Positions 46,359 to 57,188 are shown, counted from the stretch's first letter. The stretch: DNA of 64,000 nucleotides from Candidatus Kapaibacterium sp. (GCA_030830285.1 JAURNF010000218.1:1-64000); one strand, 5' to 3'. Notes: generated by a model not told the origin, from the sequence alone. Numbers and translations: made by a program.

Positions 46359-47104
46359 GATGCATCGTAGAGGTTGCGAAGAAGCTTGACGTCGTCCCAC
46401 GCGTACTTCTTCCATTCAGGATTCCGCAGCAGCGCCGCGGGATGATAGGTCACCAGTGTGCGAATGCCATGATAGTCGTGAATCTTTCCACGAAGATTCG
46501 TCATGGACTCTTTGTTCTTCAGTAGGGTGTTTGCTGCGGTGAGACCAAGCGCGAGAATGAGCTTTGGTTGCACGATCTCAATCTGCTTCCACAGATATGG
46601 CTCGCACTGATCTGTTTCGCCAACAAGGGGCTTGCGGTTATTCGGTGGACGGCACTTGAGGATGTTGCAGATGTAGACTTCTTCGCGCGGCAGCGAGATG
46701 GCCTCGAGAATCTTCGTCAACAACTGTCCTGCTCGACCCACAAACGGCAAGCCTTGCTCGTCTTCATCAGCGCCTGGCGCTTCGCCGACGATCATGATGT
46801 CTGCATTGGGATTGCCACTGCCAAACACAAAGTTCGTTCGTGTGTGGCCGAGTGGACACTGCATGCAGGTGCAGATCTGCTCGTTGAGTTCGGTAAGTGT
46901 TGTTGTTGCGGCCCAGCTTGCGGTTGACTGCTCCATTGACATCTCGATGGTCTCCGTTGCTTCAGTTGCGTGGTCGATTGCTGACTCTACGCTGTGTTCA
47001 CCGATCACAGAAGCAGGATCGGCGCGCACCACATATTGGTGCGCGCCGTACATCTGCGTTTGCTGTCGGAGATATGCTGCAAGGAGAGTTGGATCGATTG
47101 CCAC
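46355..47104 (-). CDS. Uracil-DNA glycosylase, family 4 type
   Basis: This is a 249-residue protein (GTG start) with a variable N-terminal 80 residues and then the Fe-S UDG core. Four cysteines in CTCMQCPL and [16 protein letters not shown] serve as cluster ligands. The active-site motif is [21 protein letters not shown], and the substrate-binding [13 protein letters not shown] lies near the end. It removes uracil from DNA made by cytosine deamination. It starts 8 nt after clpC and overlaps ddl. Confidence 0.93.
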   Translation of the reverse strand: MAIDPTLLAAYLRQQTQMYGAHQYVVRADPASVIGEHSVESAIDHATEATETIEMSMEQSTASWAATTTLTELNEQICTCMQCPLGHTRTNFVFGSGNPNADIMIVGEAPGADEDEQGLPFVGRAGQLLTKILEAISLPREEVYICNILKCRPPNNRKPLVGETDQCEPYLWKQIEIVQPKLILALGLTAANTLLKNKESMTNLRGKIHDYHGIRTLVTYHPAALLRNPEWKKYAWDDVKLLRNLYDAS

Positions 47105-47112
47105 AGGTCACA

Positions 47113-49632
47113 TTACTCCTCGTGCGCTTCGGCCTCTTCGTGTTCTTCAAGTGCGTCGCCACCCTTTGGCTTCGCAAGCGAGAACACTACGGTTCCCGTC
47201 TTCTTGTCGAGCTTGCCCTTGATCAATGCACCTTCGGTGAAGATACCCTTAAGGAGGTCCTCAGAAATTGGATCTTCGACAAAGCGCTGCAGCGTTCGGC
47301 GAAGCGGACGTGCACCGTACTTCTCGTCAAAGCCTTTCTCTGCAAGGAATTCCTTGGCAGACTTCGCAAGATCAAGTGTGATATTCTTTGAAGCCAAACG
47401 CTTGAGTACGCGCTTGAGCTGCAGGTCGATGATCTTGTACATGTCTTCCTTCTTGAGCGAACGGAAGATCACATACTCGTCGATACGATTCAAAAACTCT
47501 GGATTGAACAACCGCTTCATCGTCTCTTCAACGGTTGACTTCATGTTGTCGTAGTCGTCCGATGCTGCGTCGGGTGTAAAACCGATGCGACCGCCCGCCT
47601 TGACATCACGCATACCTACGTTGGACGTCATGATGATGATTGTGTTCTTGAAGTCAACGCGACGTCCAAGTCCATCCGTGAGCTGTCCATCATCGAACAC
47701 CTGCAACAGGATGTTGAATACGTCTGGGTGTGCCTTTTCAATTTCGTCGAGCAGCACGATAGAGTACGGCTTACGACGCACCTTCTCGGTGAGCTGTCCA
47801 CCCTCTTCATAACCGACGTATCCTGGAGGTGCTCCAACAAGACGTGATACGGTGAACTTCTCCATGTACTCCGACATGTCGATGCGAATGAGCGCATCTT
47901 CGCTGTCGAACATGTAGCGTGCGAGTGCCTTTGCGAGCTCAGTCTTTCCGACGCCGGTTGGACCCAAGAACATGAACGAACCGATTGGACGGTTCGGATC
48001 CTTCAGTCCAGCACGAGCACGGCGAATAGCCTTTGCCAAGTGCTCAACGGCCTCGTCCTGACCAATCACTTGTCCGCGCAACTCTTCCGCCATCTTCAAG
48101 AGCTTGGCTGTTTCGCCTTCCGCGATTCGATTGACAGGGATACCGGTCATCATCGCAATCACATCAGCGACATCTTCCTCGGTGACGTCGAAGACAACGT
48201 CGCCCGACTTGCTCTCCCACTCTTCCTTTGCTGTCTCGAGATCGGCTTGATGCTTCTTCTCGAGATCGCGCAATCGAGCGGCTTCTTCGAAGTTCTGGGA
48301 CTTCACGACGGAGTTCTTGAGAACGCGTACTTCTTCGATCTTTTCTTCGAGCTCGAGTACTTCCTTTGGCACCTTGATGTTGCCGAGATGCACTCGTGCA
48401 CCCGCTTCATCCATCACATCAAGCGCTTTGTCTGGTAGGAAACGGTCGGTGATGTACCGATCCGCCATGAGCACGCAGGCACGCACGGCTTCTTCCGAGT
48501 AGCGAACACCGTGATGCTGCTCGTAGCGTTCCTTGACGTTCGTGAGGATCTGCATCGCCTCTTCGGCAGTCGGCGGATCGACGACGATCTTCTGGAAGCG
48601 ACGGTCGAGAGCACCATCTTTTTCGATGAACTGACGGTACTCATCGAGGGTCGTGGCGCCGATACATTGGATGTCGCCCCGCGCCAAAGCCGGCTTGAAC
48701 ATGTTTGATGCATCAAGCGATCCCGACGCACCACCAGCACCAACGATAGTGTGAAGCTCGTCGATGAACAGGATAACATCCTTTGCTTTTTCAAGCTCGT
48801 TCATCACGGCCTTCATGCGCTCTTCGAACTGACCGCGGTACTTGGTACCAGCAACGAGCGCTGCGAGGTCAAGCGTCACAATACGCTTGTCGAACAGCAC
48901 ACGCGATACCTTGCGGTCGATGATGCGGAGCGCCAAGCCCTCAACAATCGCAGTTTTGCCAACGCCTGGCTCACCGATGAGCACTGGGTTGTTCTTCTTG
49001 CGACGTGAAAGAACCTGCGCGACGCGTTGAATTTCTTTGTCACGACCAATCACTGGGTCGAGCTTGCCCTCTACGGCCAGCTTCGTAAGATCACGTCCGA
49101 AGTTGTCGAGCACTGGCGTCTTCGCGCGCTCAGGTGCAGCCTTCGTACGGCCACCTGGCTGCCCCTTTTCAGGTCGTGCCTGACCTGATGTGGGACGTCC
49201 GCTAAGGTATGCGTCGAGCTCCTTGCGAACAGCATCGTAGTTAACCGAGAACTGACCCAGAATCTGGGCCGCAATGTTGTCTTCGTCACGCAACAGCGAG
49301 AGCAACAAATGCTCCGTGCCGATCACGTCCGACTTGTACAGCTTGGCCTCGAGATAGGTGATTTTCAGCACCTTCTCAGCCTGCTTCGTGAGTGGGATAT
49401 TCCCGATCGTAAGTGGGCCGCTCATCGAACGCACTGTATCCTCTACAGCACGCTTGAGCTTCCCGAGCTCGACGCCGAGGTTGCGCAAAATCTTGACACC
49501 AATCCCCTCGCCCTCGCGGATAATCCCCAAGAGCAGGTGCTCAGTACCAATGTAATCGTGTCCGAGACGCAGTGCTTCCTCCCGACTAAGGCGGATCACA
49601 TCTTGCACTCGGTTGGAAAAGTTGCCTTCCAT
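47113..49632 (-). CDS. clpC: ATP-dependent Clp protease ATP-binding subunit ClpC
   Basis: This 839-residue protein has the double Clp_N repeat (1-140; [15 protein letters not shown] and [15 protein letters not shown]), a spacer rich in Pro/Gly, AAA1 with [13 protein letters not shown], and a middle domain with a UVR-like helix ([20 protein letters not shown]). AAA2 with [13 protein letters not shown] and the D2-small domain end in an acidic tail. ClpC unfolds proteins for ClpP. It is the first gene of the long minus-strand run; about 150 nt upstream there is a TATATTTC box but no clear CtsR or CIRCE site. Confidence 0.97.
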   Translation of the reverse strand: MEGNFSNRVQDVIRLSREEALRLGHDYIGTEHLLLGIIREGEGIGVKILRNLGVELGKLKRAVEDTVRSMSGPLTIGNIPLTKQAEKVLKITYLEAKLYKSDVIGTEHLLLSLLRDEDNIAAQILGQFSVNYDAVRKELDAYLSGRPTSGQARPEKGQPGGRTKAAPERAKTPVLDNFGRDLTKLAVEGKLDPVIGRDKEIQRVAQVLSRRKKNNPVLIGEPGVGKTAIVEGLALRIIDRKVSRVLFDKRIVTLDLAALVAGTKYRGQFEERMKAVMNELEKAKDVILFIDELHTIVGAGGASGSLDASNMFKPALARGDIQCIGATTLDEYRQFIEKDGALDRRFQKIVVDPPTAEEAMQILTNVKERYEQHHGVRYSEEAVRACVLMADRYITDRFLPDKALDVMDEAGARVHLGNIKVPKEVLELEEKIEEVRVLKNSVVKSQNFEEAARLRDLEKKHQADLETAKEEWESKSGDVVFDVTEEDVADVIAMMTGIPVNRIAEGETAKLLKMAEELRGQVIGQDEAVEHLAKAIRRARAGLKDPNRPIGSFMFLGPTGVGKTELAKALARYMFDSEDALIRIDMSEYMEKFTVSRLVGAPPGYVGYEEGGQLTEKVRRKPYSIVLLDEIEKAHPDVFNILLQVFDDGQLTDGLGRRVDFKNTIIIMTSNVGMRDVKAGGRIGFTPDAASDDYDNMKSTVEETMKRLFNPEFLNRIDEYVIFRSLKKEDMYKIIDLQLKRVLKRLASKNITLDLAKSAKEFLAEKGFDEKYGARPLRRTLQRFVEDPISEDLLKGIFTEGALIKGKLDKKTGTVVFSLAKPKGGDALEEHEEAEAHEE

Positions 49633-49779
49633 GGCAGGTATTCCTCAGGGAACGGTGAACATTCCTTCCTACGACGTACAGCGCGCAGTTCTGTTACGTT
49701 TTGGCACGGAAATATAGCTCCCACCCCGCGCCTGAGGGGGCGGAGATTATGCACATGAATACCTTAGATCGAGTGCTGC

Positions 49780-50673
49780 TTACTCGTACAGCTTCTTCAC
49801 CTTGCCCAATTTGATCACCAGCGTTGGCATTGCTGGAGCTGCAGGAGCGGCCGTCTTGGCAGCAGCTGTAGGAGTCTTACCCTTACCCTTTGCCGGTGTG
49901 GCTGCAGGTGTGGCTACTGGTGCACTCGCAGGCGCTGCCAGCATGCCGGCAACGTAGGAAATGCGGACGTCGCCCATCTTGACAGTCTTAGTGAGTTCTT
50001 TGACTGCGGCAATACGCTGCGCTACAAGATCTGTGTTAGGGTCTGCTGGATAAGCTGGACGCGCTGGTTCAGGGGGCGCTGGTTGCCCCTTCTTTACCTT
50101 CTTGACGGCCTTTTTCCAGGCATCGAGCTCCTTGGCGTAAGCGACATCGACCTGCGCCTTGACCTTGCTAATCTGATCTTCATCGGGAGCGATGGTGACG
50201 ACGAGGTTCATTTCGCCATTTGAGCGCAACAGCTCGTTGATCTGATCAACAGCCGCTTTGCTTGCAGGCGTGAGTGTAGCAGCATTACGGTCGAATGCAT
50301 TCATCACCGATGCGATCTGCGTACCCTCGACCACCTCACGCACGTTGATGTCGTGCTTGATGATCTTGAACTTCTCAGCCTTCGGGATTTCTACGACCAC
50401 TTCTTTGCGGTAGACGTTGTACCCCGTGCATGCAATCTTGTGGGGTCCGGGTTCTGAAAGCGTCTGGAGGTACGTGCCATCCTTGCTGTTCGATGAGATC
50501 GAGATACGCTTTCCCGATGGCGTCCAGATGAACATCTTACAACCAATCGGCTTTCCTGTAACGGAGTCGCGAATGACGCCTTCAAGATTAAGGTTGGCTT
50601 GCTGTGCGGTGGCTGCCATAGCAACAACACCAAAGGCTCCTACGAGCACCAGTGCACGAACACTTGCAATCAT
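49780..50673 (-). CDS. Secreted protein with CarboxypepD_reg-like and degenerate OmpA-like domains
   Basis: This protein has 297 residues from the ATG at 50673, 10 nt after the crotonase gene; a GTG two codons upstream is also possible. A signal peptide ends near ATAQ. Residues of about 28-110 look like a carboxypeptidase regulatory beta-sandwich (LEGVIRDSVTGKPIGCKM, ISSNSKDGTYL). A region similar to OmpA/Pal peptidoglycan-binding domains follows (LTPASKAAVDQINELLRSNGEM ... VAQRIAAVKELTKTV). It is interrupted by a Lys/Pro-rich insert (KKVKKGQPAPPEPARPAYP), and the consensus Asp is not obvious. An Ala/Pro/Lys linker precedes a short C-terminus. It is probably a periplasmic or outer-membrane protein; function unknown. 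Confidence 0.7.
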   Translation of the reverse strand: MIASVRALVLVGAFGVVAMAATAQQANLNLEGVIRDSVTGKPIGCKMFIWTPSGKRISISSNSKDGTYLQTLSEPGPHKIACTGYNVYRKEVVVEIPKAEKFKIIKHDINVREVVEGTQIASVMNAFDRNAATLTPASKAAVDQINELLRSNGEMNLVVTIAPDEDQISKVKAQVDVAYAKELDAWKKAVKKVKKGQPAPPEPARPAYPADPNTDLVAQRIAAVKELTKTVKMGDVRISYVAGMLAAPASAPVATPAATPAKGKGKTPTAAAKTAAPAAPAMPTLVIKLGKVKKLYE

Positions 50674-50683
50674 TCCCACGTGA

Positions 50684-51451
50684 TCATCCCTTTGCTGAGT
50701 TTAGAAACTTCGCGATCCCTTGCTTGCAGTCGTCGGTCTGACGTGCAAGTGCATTCATCACGGTTGCGTAGTGCAACCCTGCTTCGAGTGACATGCTATG
50801 TACCGACTCGAGCATCATTTTACTCATTGCCATGGCCGAGGGGCTATTTGCCGCAATGGACTTGGCAATCGACATCGTTGTAGCCTCAAGGTCGGCATCA
50901 TCCACAACGTGGGAAATGAGTCCCAACCGCTGTGCTTCTTCCGCACCGATGTTCTCTGCTGTCAACACCAAGCGTCGTGCTTGCGTATCGCCGATCTTTC
51001 GCACGAGATACACCATGACGATCGCCGGTATGAACCCGATGCGCACCTCGGAATACCCGAACAGCGCTTTCTCACGTCCAGCCACGACGATATCGCATAC
51101 GGTTGCGAGACCACATCCGCCGGCAATTGCCGCACCATGGACCATACCGATAACGGGCTTGGAACAGCCAACGATCGACTGGAACATGTCCTTGAGATCA
51201 GTTGAATCGGCAAGATTTTCGAGCGGTGAGTTCTGACTGATTTGCTGGAGATAGGCGAGGTCGGCACCGGCACAAAACGCCGGTCCATCCCCACGCAGGA
51301 CGATGACACGCACGTCGGGATCGGCACCCATCGACGTAAACGCACGATGTAGGTCCGACACAAGCTCGGCGCTGAGCGCATTCCGCTTGTCGGCACGATT
51401 CATAACGATCGTACCAATTCCATCAGCGATGGATGTGAGAACGAGTTCCAT
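50684..51451 (-). CDS. Enoyl-CoA hydratase/isomerase family protein
   Basis: This protein has about 255 residues from the ATG at 51451; a TTG three codons earlier is an alternative. Crotonase features are the NRADKRNALSAEL start, the oxyanion-hole DGPAFCAGADLAYL and HGAAIAGGCGLATVCD, and FGYSEVRIGFIPAIVMVYL with its conserved Glu. The last motif is closest to the methylglutaconyl-CoA/short-chain enoyl-CoA hydratase type. It may act in fatty acid, leucine or phenylacetate breakdown. No other beta-oxidation gene is adjacent, and paaBCD are 35 kb away. Confidence 0.88.
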   Translation of the reverse strand: MELVLTSIADGIGTIVMNRADKRNALSAELVSDLHRAFTSMGADPDVRVIVLRGDGPAFCAGADLAYLQQISQNSPLENLADSTDLKDMFQSIVGCSKPVIGMVHGAAIAGGCGLATVCDIVVAGREKALFGYSEVRIGFIPAIVMVYLVRKIGDTQARRLVLTAENIGAEEAQRLGLISHVVDDADLEATTMSIAKSIAANSPSAMAMSKMMLESVHSMSLEAGLHYATVMNALARQTDDCKQGIAKFLNSAKG

Positions 51452-51478
51452 GGTCGACAAGATACGGCGTGAGAACGA

Positions 51479-54370
51479 TCAGCGCGTTATCACAATTGGC
51501 CACGCACGAGTGCTGAACCCGTCTGGTAAACTGAGGTGGCTCATGGTGTACACGTAATACACGCCAGCCGGTAGTCGACTCACGTTGAGTACCACAAGAA
51601 TCTGTCCACCCGCAACGGTCTCGAACGTCACCTCATCCACACGACGCCCTTGTGCATCATATACTGCGAACGATGCTGGCGATGCCGTGATGCCACCTGA
51701 CGGAATGTAAACGTAGTCAGTTGCGGGAACGGGGAACGGCGCACCGGCAAACACGCTATCAGATGGATCAGGCTTGTCCCATGCGTTGTTCAACAACCCC
51801 GATACTCCAGCTACTGACGTGTCCATTGCGATCACGTGACGGAACATGCGTCGATGACCAGGTGGGATGGCTTCGGTAAATCGCATCCCAACAACAGCCG
51901 CAATGTCGTTCACACCCGCATACGTAATCGGCGTTGAGCTAATGAGGAGTTGGCGCTTTCGTTCCTGTGAAAACCCGTTGTAGGTGGTTGTGTTATCCAA
52001 GCTGTTGAGGATCGGCACAGCATCCGAGGTGCTTGAATGCACCGTTAGAGCTACGATCGGACTTTGCGCCTCCGTGCTGGCAACCCAACATCCGGAAGCA
52101 TCGCTCCAGGTGGAGTTCTTCGCGGGTTGCGCTCCAAGATCCCAATCATAAAACCATCCCATCGCGCAATCACGCAGCATCGTATCACTGCGATTGGTGA
52201 GCGTGGCATCAATGGTGATGATCGCAGCGGCTGTATCAAGTGCAACGTTGAGCTCGACCTCGACACCGATGCGAAGGCTATCTGGCGAATCAGCATCGGT
52301 GAGAACTGCACGGAGTGGGTATGGCGCAAGAAAGGGCTTGGTTGCGCTAAAGTGATCGTTGTGTCCGCGCATGGCGCGAGCACCATCAACCACTCGTCCG
52401 TTGGCTGTGATCATCAATGCCCCTTCGTACAACTGACCGCACCATTGACGGAAGGAGAACCCTTCACCTTGACCGCGCTCGAGATCGGTGTTTCCAATGC
52501 GCCCATGATCACCGATACTTACGCGCACATCATTGTTTGCAAGCGTCACGAATGCTGGTGCTGGAGTAACTGGCACAATGATCCGGCGCACGACCTCTTC
52601 ACCACCGCTGCGCTGTCCGTTGAGTTCAAGCACGACATACGCCACATCATCCGTTGCACGCGTTACACGCAGACGAACCTGCGGCAATGAGAGGCGTTGC
52701 TGCGGTGTGAGCTGCAATCCAACTGAAACCTCAGGAGTAAGCACCTGCACAGCATCGGCGGATACACCGCCAACAGCAACAACACGCATGCGATTCAGCT
52801 GCCACTGTCCCATCACGTTGATCACCCACGGTGTAACATTCAACGTGTCACCAACGCCCCAGCGTTGCGCGCCGCCGGCAGCGGCAAGGTGCACGGTATC
52901 ATAGACAACCGAGACGATCGATGTTGGTTCGGCAGTAACAGCAAGCAACGCATTCACACGCCCACGCGGAAGCAGCAATGAGTCGATCGTTGGCGGCACA
53001 TAGGTCCATGGTGCTGGATCGACAGACTCTCGCACAATTGCACATGCTTCTAGTGGTGAGAGTTCGGGATGCTTCGATCGTACCAAACCAACAATAGCAG
53101 CAGCAATCGGGGCTGAACCGCTTGTGCAGCAGAATCCCATATACCCACCATCATTGCCCGTAGTCCACGTGTCGTGTCCGGGTGCCATCACATCCACCGT
53201 CGGACCATGTCCAGACATCGCAATGACGTCGTCGCGAGAATTCACAACACCCACACTCAACACACCACGATAGCTCGCAGGAAAGAATGGTGTTGGTGAC
53301 GCATGATTGCCGGCGGCAGCAACTACTGCCGTGCCACGCGCAATTGTGTAGGCAATCACATCCGCGTCAATGCACGAGCGTGACTGACTTCCCCACGAAC
53401 AATTGACGATATCAACATCGTTGACGGCACAATAAAGCAGCGATTCATACCCATACACGATACCACGAATATTATCGGGCATCGTACGCAACGGAAACAT
53501 CCGACATTGATTCGCGATGCCTGCAATGCCAAGAGCATTATTGACCGTTGCACCCACAATTCCACCGACACCACTTCCATGACTGTCACTCGGATGCCAT
53601 GTATTGCCTGGTGTTCCCATGCCGAGTTCAGCGCAGAAGTTGTAGCCACGATAGTCATCGACATAGCCGTTGTTGTCGTCGTCAACACCATTGTCGGGAA
53701 TCTCACCTCGACGCACAGCGAGTGCATCAGTGAGATCCTCATGTGGCTGCATCAAGCCACTATCGCTGATCCCGATCACAACCGTATCCGATCCGTCTTC
53801 AACATCCCACGCTTCAAATACCTTGATCAGGTTGAGCATGGGCTGTCGATCGCGCTGTGGATCATTGGGCTCGCCCATAAGTTGTGCAACGCACCATGGT
53901 GCAGCACATTCGATCGGACCGCATCCTGTTTCAAGAAGCTGCACCATACGCTCGGGTGTAATCCGCACGTCGTCCCATGCCACTACATACGAACGTAGCA
54001 GACGTTCCTCGACGTCGAGCGCGTCGTTGAGCGAGGATGGACGCGGTTGGCGCTGTGTGGATGTGCTCCAACGTAGTGACTGCTCGCGCGGCAGCACAGC
54101 ACGCTCGATCCGGAGTCCAAGCATGCCTAGCACAGCATCTGCATTCTGCGCTGCATCAGGCGTAAGACGCACCTTCGCACGTCCAGCAATCACAGGATCA
54201 GGTCGATGTGGCAACTCCGCCGGTAGTACAGTAAGCTGTGCGTGCAGCACCACCGACGATGCTACGAGTAGCAGACCAACGGCTACGCGTCGTGCAAGCG
54301 TTCGGACATCAGCGAACGATCTGTAGCGTTGATGTTGCGGTTGACGTGGTCGAGCGAAGCGATACGACAT
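51479..54370 (-). CDS. Subtilisin-like T9SS serine protease (second of a pair)
   Basis: This protein has 963 residues from the ATG at 54370 (a GTG lies two codons upstream). A signal peptide sits at about 26-46, with a long N-terminal basic region. The catalytic triad is Asp203 (ISDSG), His264 (DSHGSGVGG) and Ser417 (in CCTSGSAPIAAA), with the oxyanion Asn355 in AAAGNHAS. The Gly of the usual GTSxA/S motif is Cys here. An Asp-rich DDDNNGYVDDYRGYNF insert after the first motif probably binds Ca. A beta-rich C-terminal part and a T9SS domain (VPATDYVYIPSGG, LPAGVYYVYTM, IVITR) follow. It overlaps the 3' end of its paralog by about 62 nt, so its N-region is encoded within the paralog's sorting domain. 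Confidence 0.9.
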   Translation of the reverse strand: MSYRFARPRQPQHQRYRSFADVRTLARRVAVGLLLVASSVVLHAQLTVLPAELPHRPDPVIAGRAKVRLTPDAAQNADAVLGMLGLRIERAVLPREQSLRWSTSTQRQPRPSSLNDALDVEERLLRSYVVAWDDVRITPERMVQLLETGCGPIECAAPWCVAQLMGEPNDPQRDRQPMLNLIKVFEAWDVEDGSDTVVIGISDSGLMQPHEDLTDALAVRRGEIPDNGVDDDNNGYVDDYRGYNFCAELGMGTPGNTWHPSDSHGSGVGGIVGATVNNALGIAGIANQCRMFPLRTMPDNIRGIVYGYESLLYCAVNDVDIVNCSWGSQSRSCIDADVIAYTIARGTAVVAAAGNHASPTPFFPASYRGVLSVGVVNSRDDVIAMSGHGPTVDVMAPGHDTWTTGNDGGYMGFCCTSGSAPIAAAIVGLVRSKHPELSPLEACAIVRESVDPAPWTYVPPTIDSLLLPRGRVNALLAVTAEPTSIVSVVYDTVHLAAAGGAQRWGVGDTLNVTPWVINVMGQWQLNRMRVVAVGGVSADAVQVLTPEVSVGLQLTPQQRLSLPQVRLRVTRATDDVAYVVLELNGQRSGGEEVVRRIIVPVTPAPAFVTLANNDVRVSIGDHGRIGNTDLERGQGEGFSFRQWCGQLYEGALMITANGRVVDGARAMRGHNDHFSATKPFLAPYPLRAVLTDADSPDSLRIGVEVELNVALDTAAAIITIDATLTNRSDTMLRDCAMGWFYDWDLGAQPAKNSTWSDASGCWVASTEAQSPIVALTVHSSTSDAVPILNSLDNTTTYNGFSQERKRQLLISSTPITYAGVNDIAAVVGMRFTEAIPPGHRRMFRHVIAMDTSVAGVSGLLNNAWDKPDPSDSVFAGAPFPVPATDYVYIPSGGITASPASFAVYDAQGRRVDEVTFETVAGGQILVVLNVSRLPAGVYYVYTMSHLSLPDGFSTRAWPIVITR

Positions 54371-57188
54371 ACACACCCGATGGAAGATTCGAAGTAGAAA
54401 TCACCATGGTCGACTGATCATCTCCACGATGATACGACACCTTACGGCCTGTTGCATCGAGGATTGTTACTGCTGACAATGGTTGTGGGGACGACACAAC
54501 AACGACATCGCGAGCAGGGTTTGGCTGAAGCTGAACGGCTACTTCTGAACGTTGATCCTGCACGGAGACAGCTGTCGGCAACACATCACGCATGCGCGAC
54601 GCTGCTTCCGATGCCGACGCACCCAGTGTAATCACGACGGTGTACTCATACGTTGCTCCGTCTGCCATGGGACCCGTATAGCTCATACCTATCACACTGC
54701 TGAGATCGCTCTTGTTGGTTGTTTGAATCGTTGTCCCACTCGACAGCATGCGTAGTCGATCAGCAATCGACAATCCATCCGGATCGTTGATCACCGATGC
54801 GAACGGGAACGCAGCGGATTGCGCAACACCACCTGGTGTTTGCGACACAACCGCATGACAGATCGCAACGTCGAATCCTTCACGCGTGAAGATCTCGGCA
54901 GCAGCGGCCAACCCCGTCAACGCCTGTGGTATCGCCTCTGGTGCCAATCGCGCACCATTATTCACAGCGTCGCTACCAATATCCCAGTCAAGGAAGTACC
55001 CCGAACCAACATCGTTTCGAACCTGTCCCGATGTGTTGGTGAGTTTCACCTTCAGCACCACTACTGGCAACTGCGGATCAGGGAAACGCACCGTTTGCTG
55101 AACATCAATGCCAATTGGTGAAGTCGCATTCGGATCATTCATCACACCGACATTCGCCCGGGGCTCAACGAACGCCTTCGACGCTACAAAGTCAGAGCGG
55201 TATGGCTGTGTGTCTGCAAAGCCTGTGCTCGACCGTACACCACCCTCTGTGAGGAGCACACCACCTGGCGACATCAGCTGAAAGCCACGTGGCAACCAGC
55301 CAAATCCATCGCCTTGCTTTGTGTCTAATACCGAACTGTACCCTACTGCACCATCATCACCCATCGATACTGCGACAACGCCATTGCTGAAGGTTGTCAT
55401 CCCAGATGGTGGCTGCAAATACCAGAATGCTCGGTCTTGCTCGCCATCAGCCTCGATATCAAGTGCAAGAATACATGGCGACTCAAGCGTGAGTTGATCC
55501 AGATACAGCGTGAACGACATCTCGCGCTGCGCACCACTGCCAATAGGTCCAAGCTGGACGCTTTCGGTTGGGATACGAACACTCCAACCCATTGCATCGC
55601 TTACACGCAGACGTGCTGTGCCAGCCGTAATCGCACGTAGGTCATTTGCTACCGTCACTACCATCTGCACAGTATCCCCTGAGCGATACCGAGTTGTCAC
55701 GCGTGACGTATTCGGATCGATGATGCGAACTGAGGCAATACGGCATGCGATCAAACTCATGGGGTCGGTCGTGAGCGCACGCTGCATATTCACCCGGCCC
55801 GGCAGGAAGTCGGCCACGTTGCTGTTCTTCGATGAGATATCGTCCGATGTGCGGCGCAGAACGCCAATCACTTGATCTGTTGTGAGCGCCGGGTACTTGC
55901 CACGCACGAGAGCTGCAACGCCCGCTGCAATTGGCGATGCGAAGGATGTTCCCTCGACGCTAAAGTTTGTGTAACCACCTCCAGCTTCGGTCGTGTATGC
56001 CTGCGAACCTGGCGCCATCACCTGGGCATTCCCGCCCAGACCCGATGATGCCTGCACGAAATCGTCGGCATCCGTCTCACCAACACCAAGCACACCAGTA
56101 TAGCCGGAAGGATAATTCAAGAAGCGCCAACCATCTCCACTTCCACCTGTTCCATGATTGCCGCCTGAAGCAACAACCAGCACATTATTCGCACGACAAT
56201 AGTCGATCACAGATTGATCGATTGCTGAATACGGCTTTACGATTCCCCAGCTAGTGTTCACCACACTGAATTTGCGTTGGGCTGCGTAGATCAGCGACTG
56301 GTATCCGAAGATGATCGAGGAAGATCCGTTACGCGATACCTTCATCGGGAAGATGCGCGAGCGATTTCCTACGCCTGTGATGCCAACGCCATTATTCGCA
56401 GTAGCACCGGCAAGCCCAGATACCTTCGTTCCGTGTCCGTCGGCAGCATTATTCGCTGTCTCACCAGGCAGCGTACCATCGGTGGCGCTTGCGAAGTTGT
56501 AGCCAAGAGCATCATCGACGTAGCCATTGCCGTCGTCATCGACCTCGTTACCCGGAATCTCTTGCCAGTTGCGGGCGATGTTGCCGCGCAGATCTTCGTG
56601 GTTTTGGCTCACGCCGTTATCGGAAATGCCAATCACGACCGATGTATCGCCGCTGAATGCTTCCCATCCGGCAAGTGCCGATATCGTCGCCAAGTAGCGC
56701 TGTTCCGATTGCATCGGATCATTTGGTGCAACACGACGCATTGCCTGCTGCTGCATCACATACCAAGGCTCGGCAATCTCGACATGTGCGCGTGCCTTCG
56801 TCGAGAGTTCACGAACAGCATCAAGCGGAGCAACACCGTTGAGCTGCACGACAAATGTGCGTGTGAGTTGCTCCTCACTCATCCACAGGAGCTTCGCTGT
56901 AGTGGCGAGTGGACGTGAAGCACGGGGCTGTGATGATGACGAAAAGTAGACCGAACGCTTGGCATCGAGAAGTGGCTCGACGATCGTGTACTGTGATGGT
57001 AGAAGTTGCTGCGCTTCCTCGAGCGAGCGCACCGCGTGCATCCGCACGTAGATGTGCGAGGCACGAACATCGAATGTAGCCGTACCGATACGCACCGAGG
57101 TCACATCATCGGAGGCGTGCACGCCCCCTACTATGAGGAGCATCGTGCATAGAAGGTGGACAATTCGAGGGGTGAAGTGTTTGCCCAT
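54309..57188 (-). CDS. Subtilisin-like T9SS serine protease (first of a pair)
   Basis: This 959-residue protein has a signal peptide (about 8-26). The catalytic triad is Asp190 (ISDNGV), His252 (GHGTKVSGLAG) and Ser415 (GTSFASPIAAG), with the oxyanion Asn344 in SGGNHGTG. The Asp-rich VDDDGNGYVDD insert at 216-226 is shared with the neighbour. A long beta-sandwich region and a T9SS domain (LQPNPARDVVVVS, LPSGVYVVSL, LQIVR) follow. It should be exported and cell-attached or released. The downstream paralog lies in the same direction and overlaps. No dedicated inhibitor or partner is nearby. Confidence 0.92.
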   Translation of the reverse strand: MGKHFTPRIVHLLCTMLLIVGGVHASDDVTSVRIGTATFDVRASHIYVRMHAVRSLEEAQQLLPSQYTIVEPLLDAKRSVYFSSSSQPRASRPLATTAKLLWMSEEQLTRTFVVQLNGVAPLDAVRELSTKARAHVEIAEPWYVMQQQAMRRVAPNDPMQSEQRYLATISALAGWEAFSGDTSVVIGISDNGVSQNHEDLRGNIARNWQEIPGNEVDDDGNGYVDDALGYNFASATDGTLPGETANNAADGHGTKVSGLAGATANNGVGITGVGNRSRIFPMKVSRNGSSSIIFGYQSLIYAAQRKFSVVNTSWGIVKPYSAIDQSVIDYCRANNVLVVASGGNHGTGGSGDGWRFLNYPSGYTGVLGVGETDADDFVQASSGLGGNAQVMAPGSQAYTTEAGGGYTNFSVEGTSFASPIAAGVAALVRGKYPALTTDQVIGVLRRTSDDISSKNSNVADFLPGRVNMQRALTTDPMSLIACRIASVRIIDPNTSRVTTRYRSGDTVQMVVTVANDLRAITAGTARLRVSDAMGWSVRIPTESVQLGPIGSGAQREMSFTLYLDQLTLESPCILALDIEADGEQDRAFWYLQPPSGMTTFSNGVVAVSMGDDGAVGYSSVLDTKQGDGFGWLPRGFQLMSPGGVLLTEGGVRSSTGFADTQPYRSDFVASKAFVEPRANVGVMNDPNATSPIGIDVQQTVRFPDPQLPVVVLKVKLTNTSGQVRNDVGSGYFLDWDIGSDAVNNGARLAPEAIPQALTGLAAAAEIFTREGFDVAICHAVVSQTPGGVAQSAAFPFASVINDPDGLSIADRLRMLSSGTTIQTTNKSDLSSVIGMSYTGPMADGATYEYTVVITLGASASEAASRMRDVLPTAVSVQDQRSEVAVQLQPNPARDVVVVSSPQPLSAVTILDATGRKVSYHRGDDQSTMVISTSNLPSGVYVVSLRSTTSTATSTLQIVR

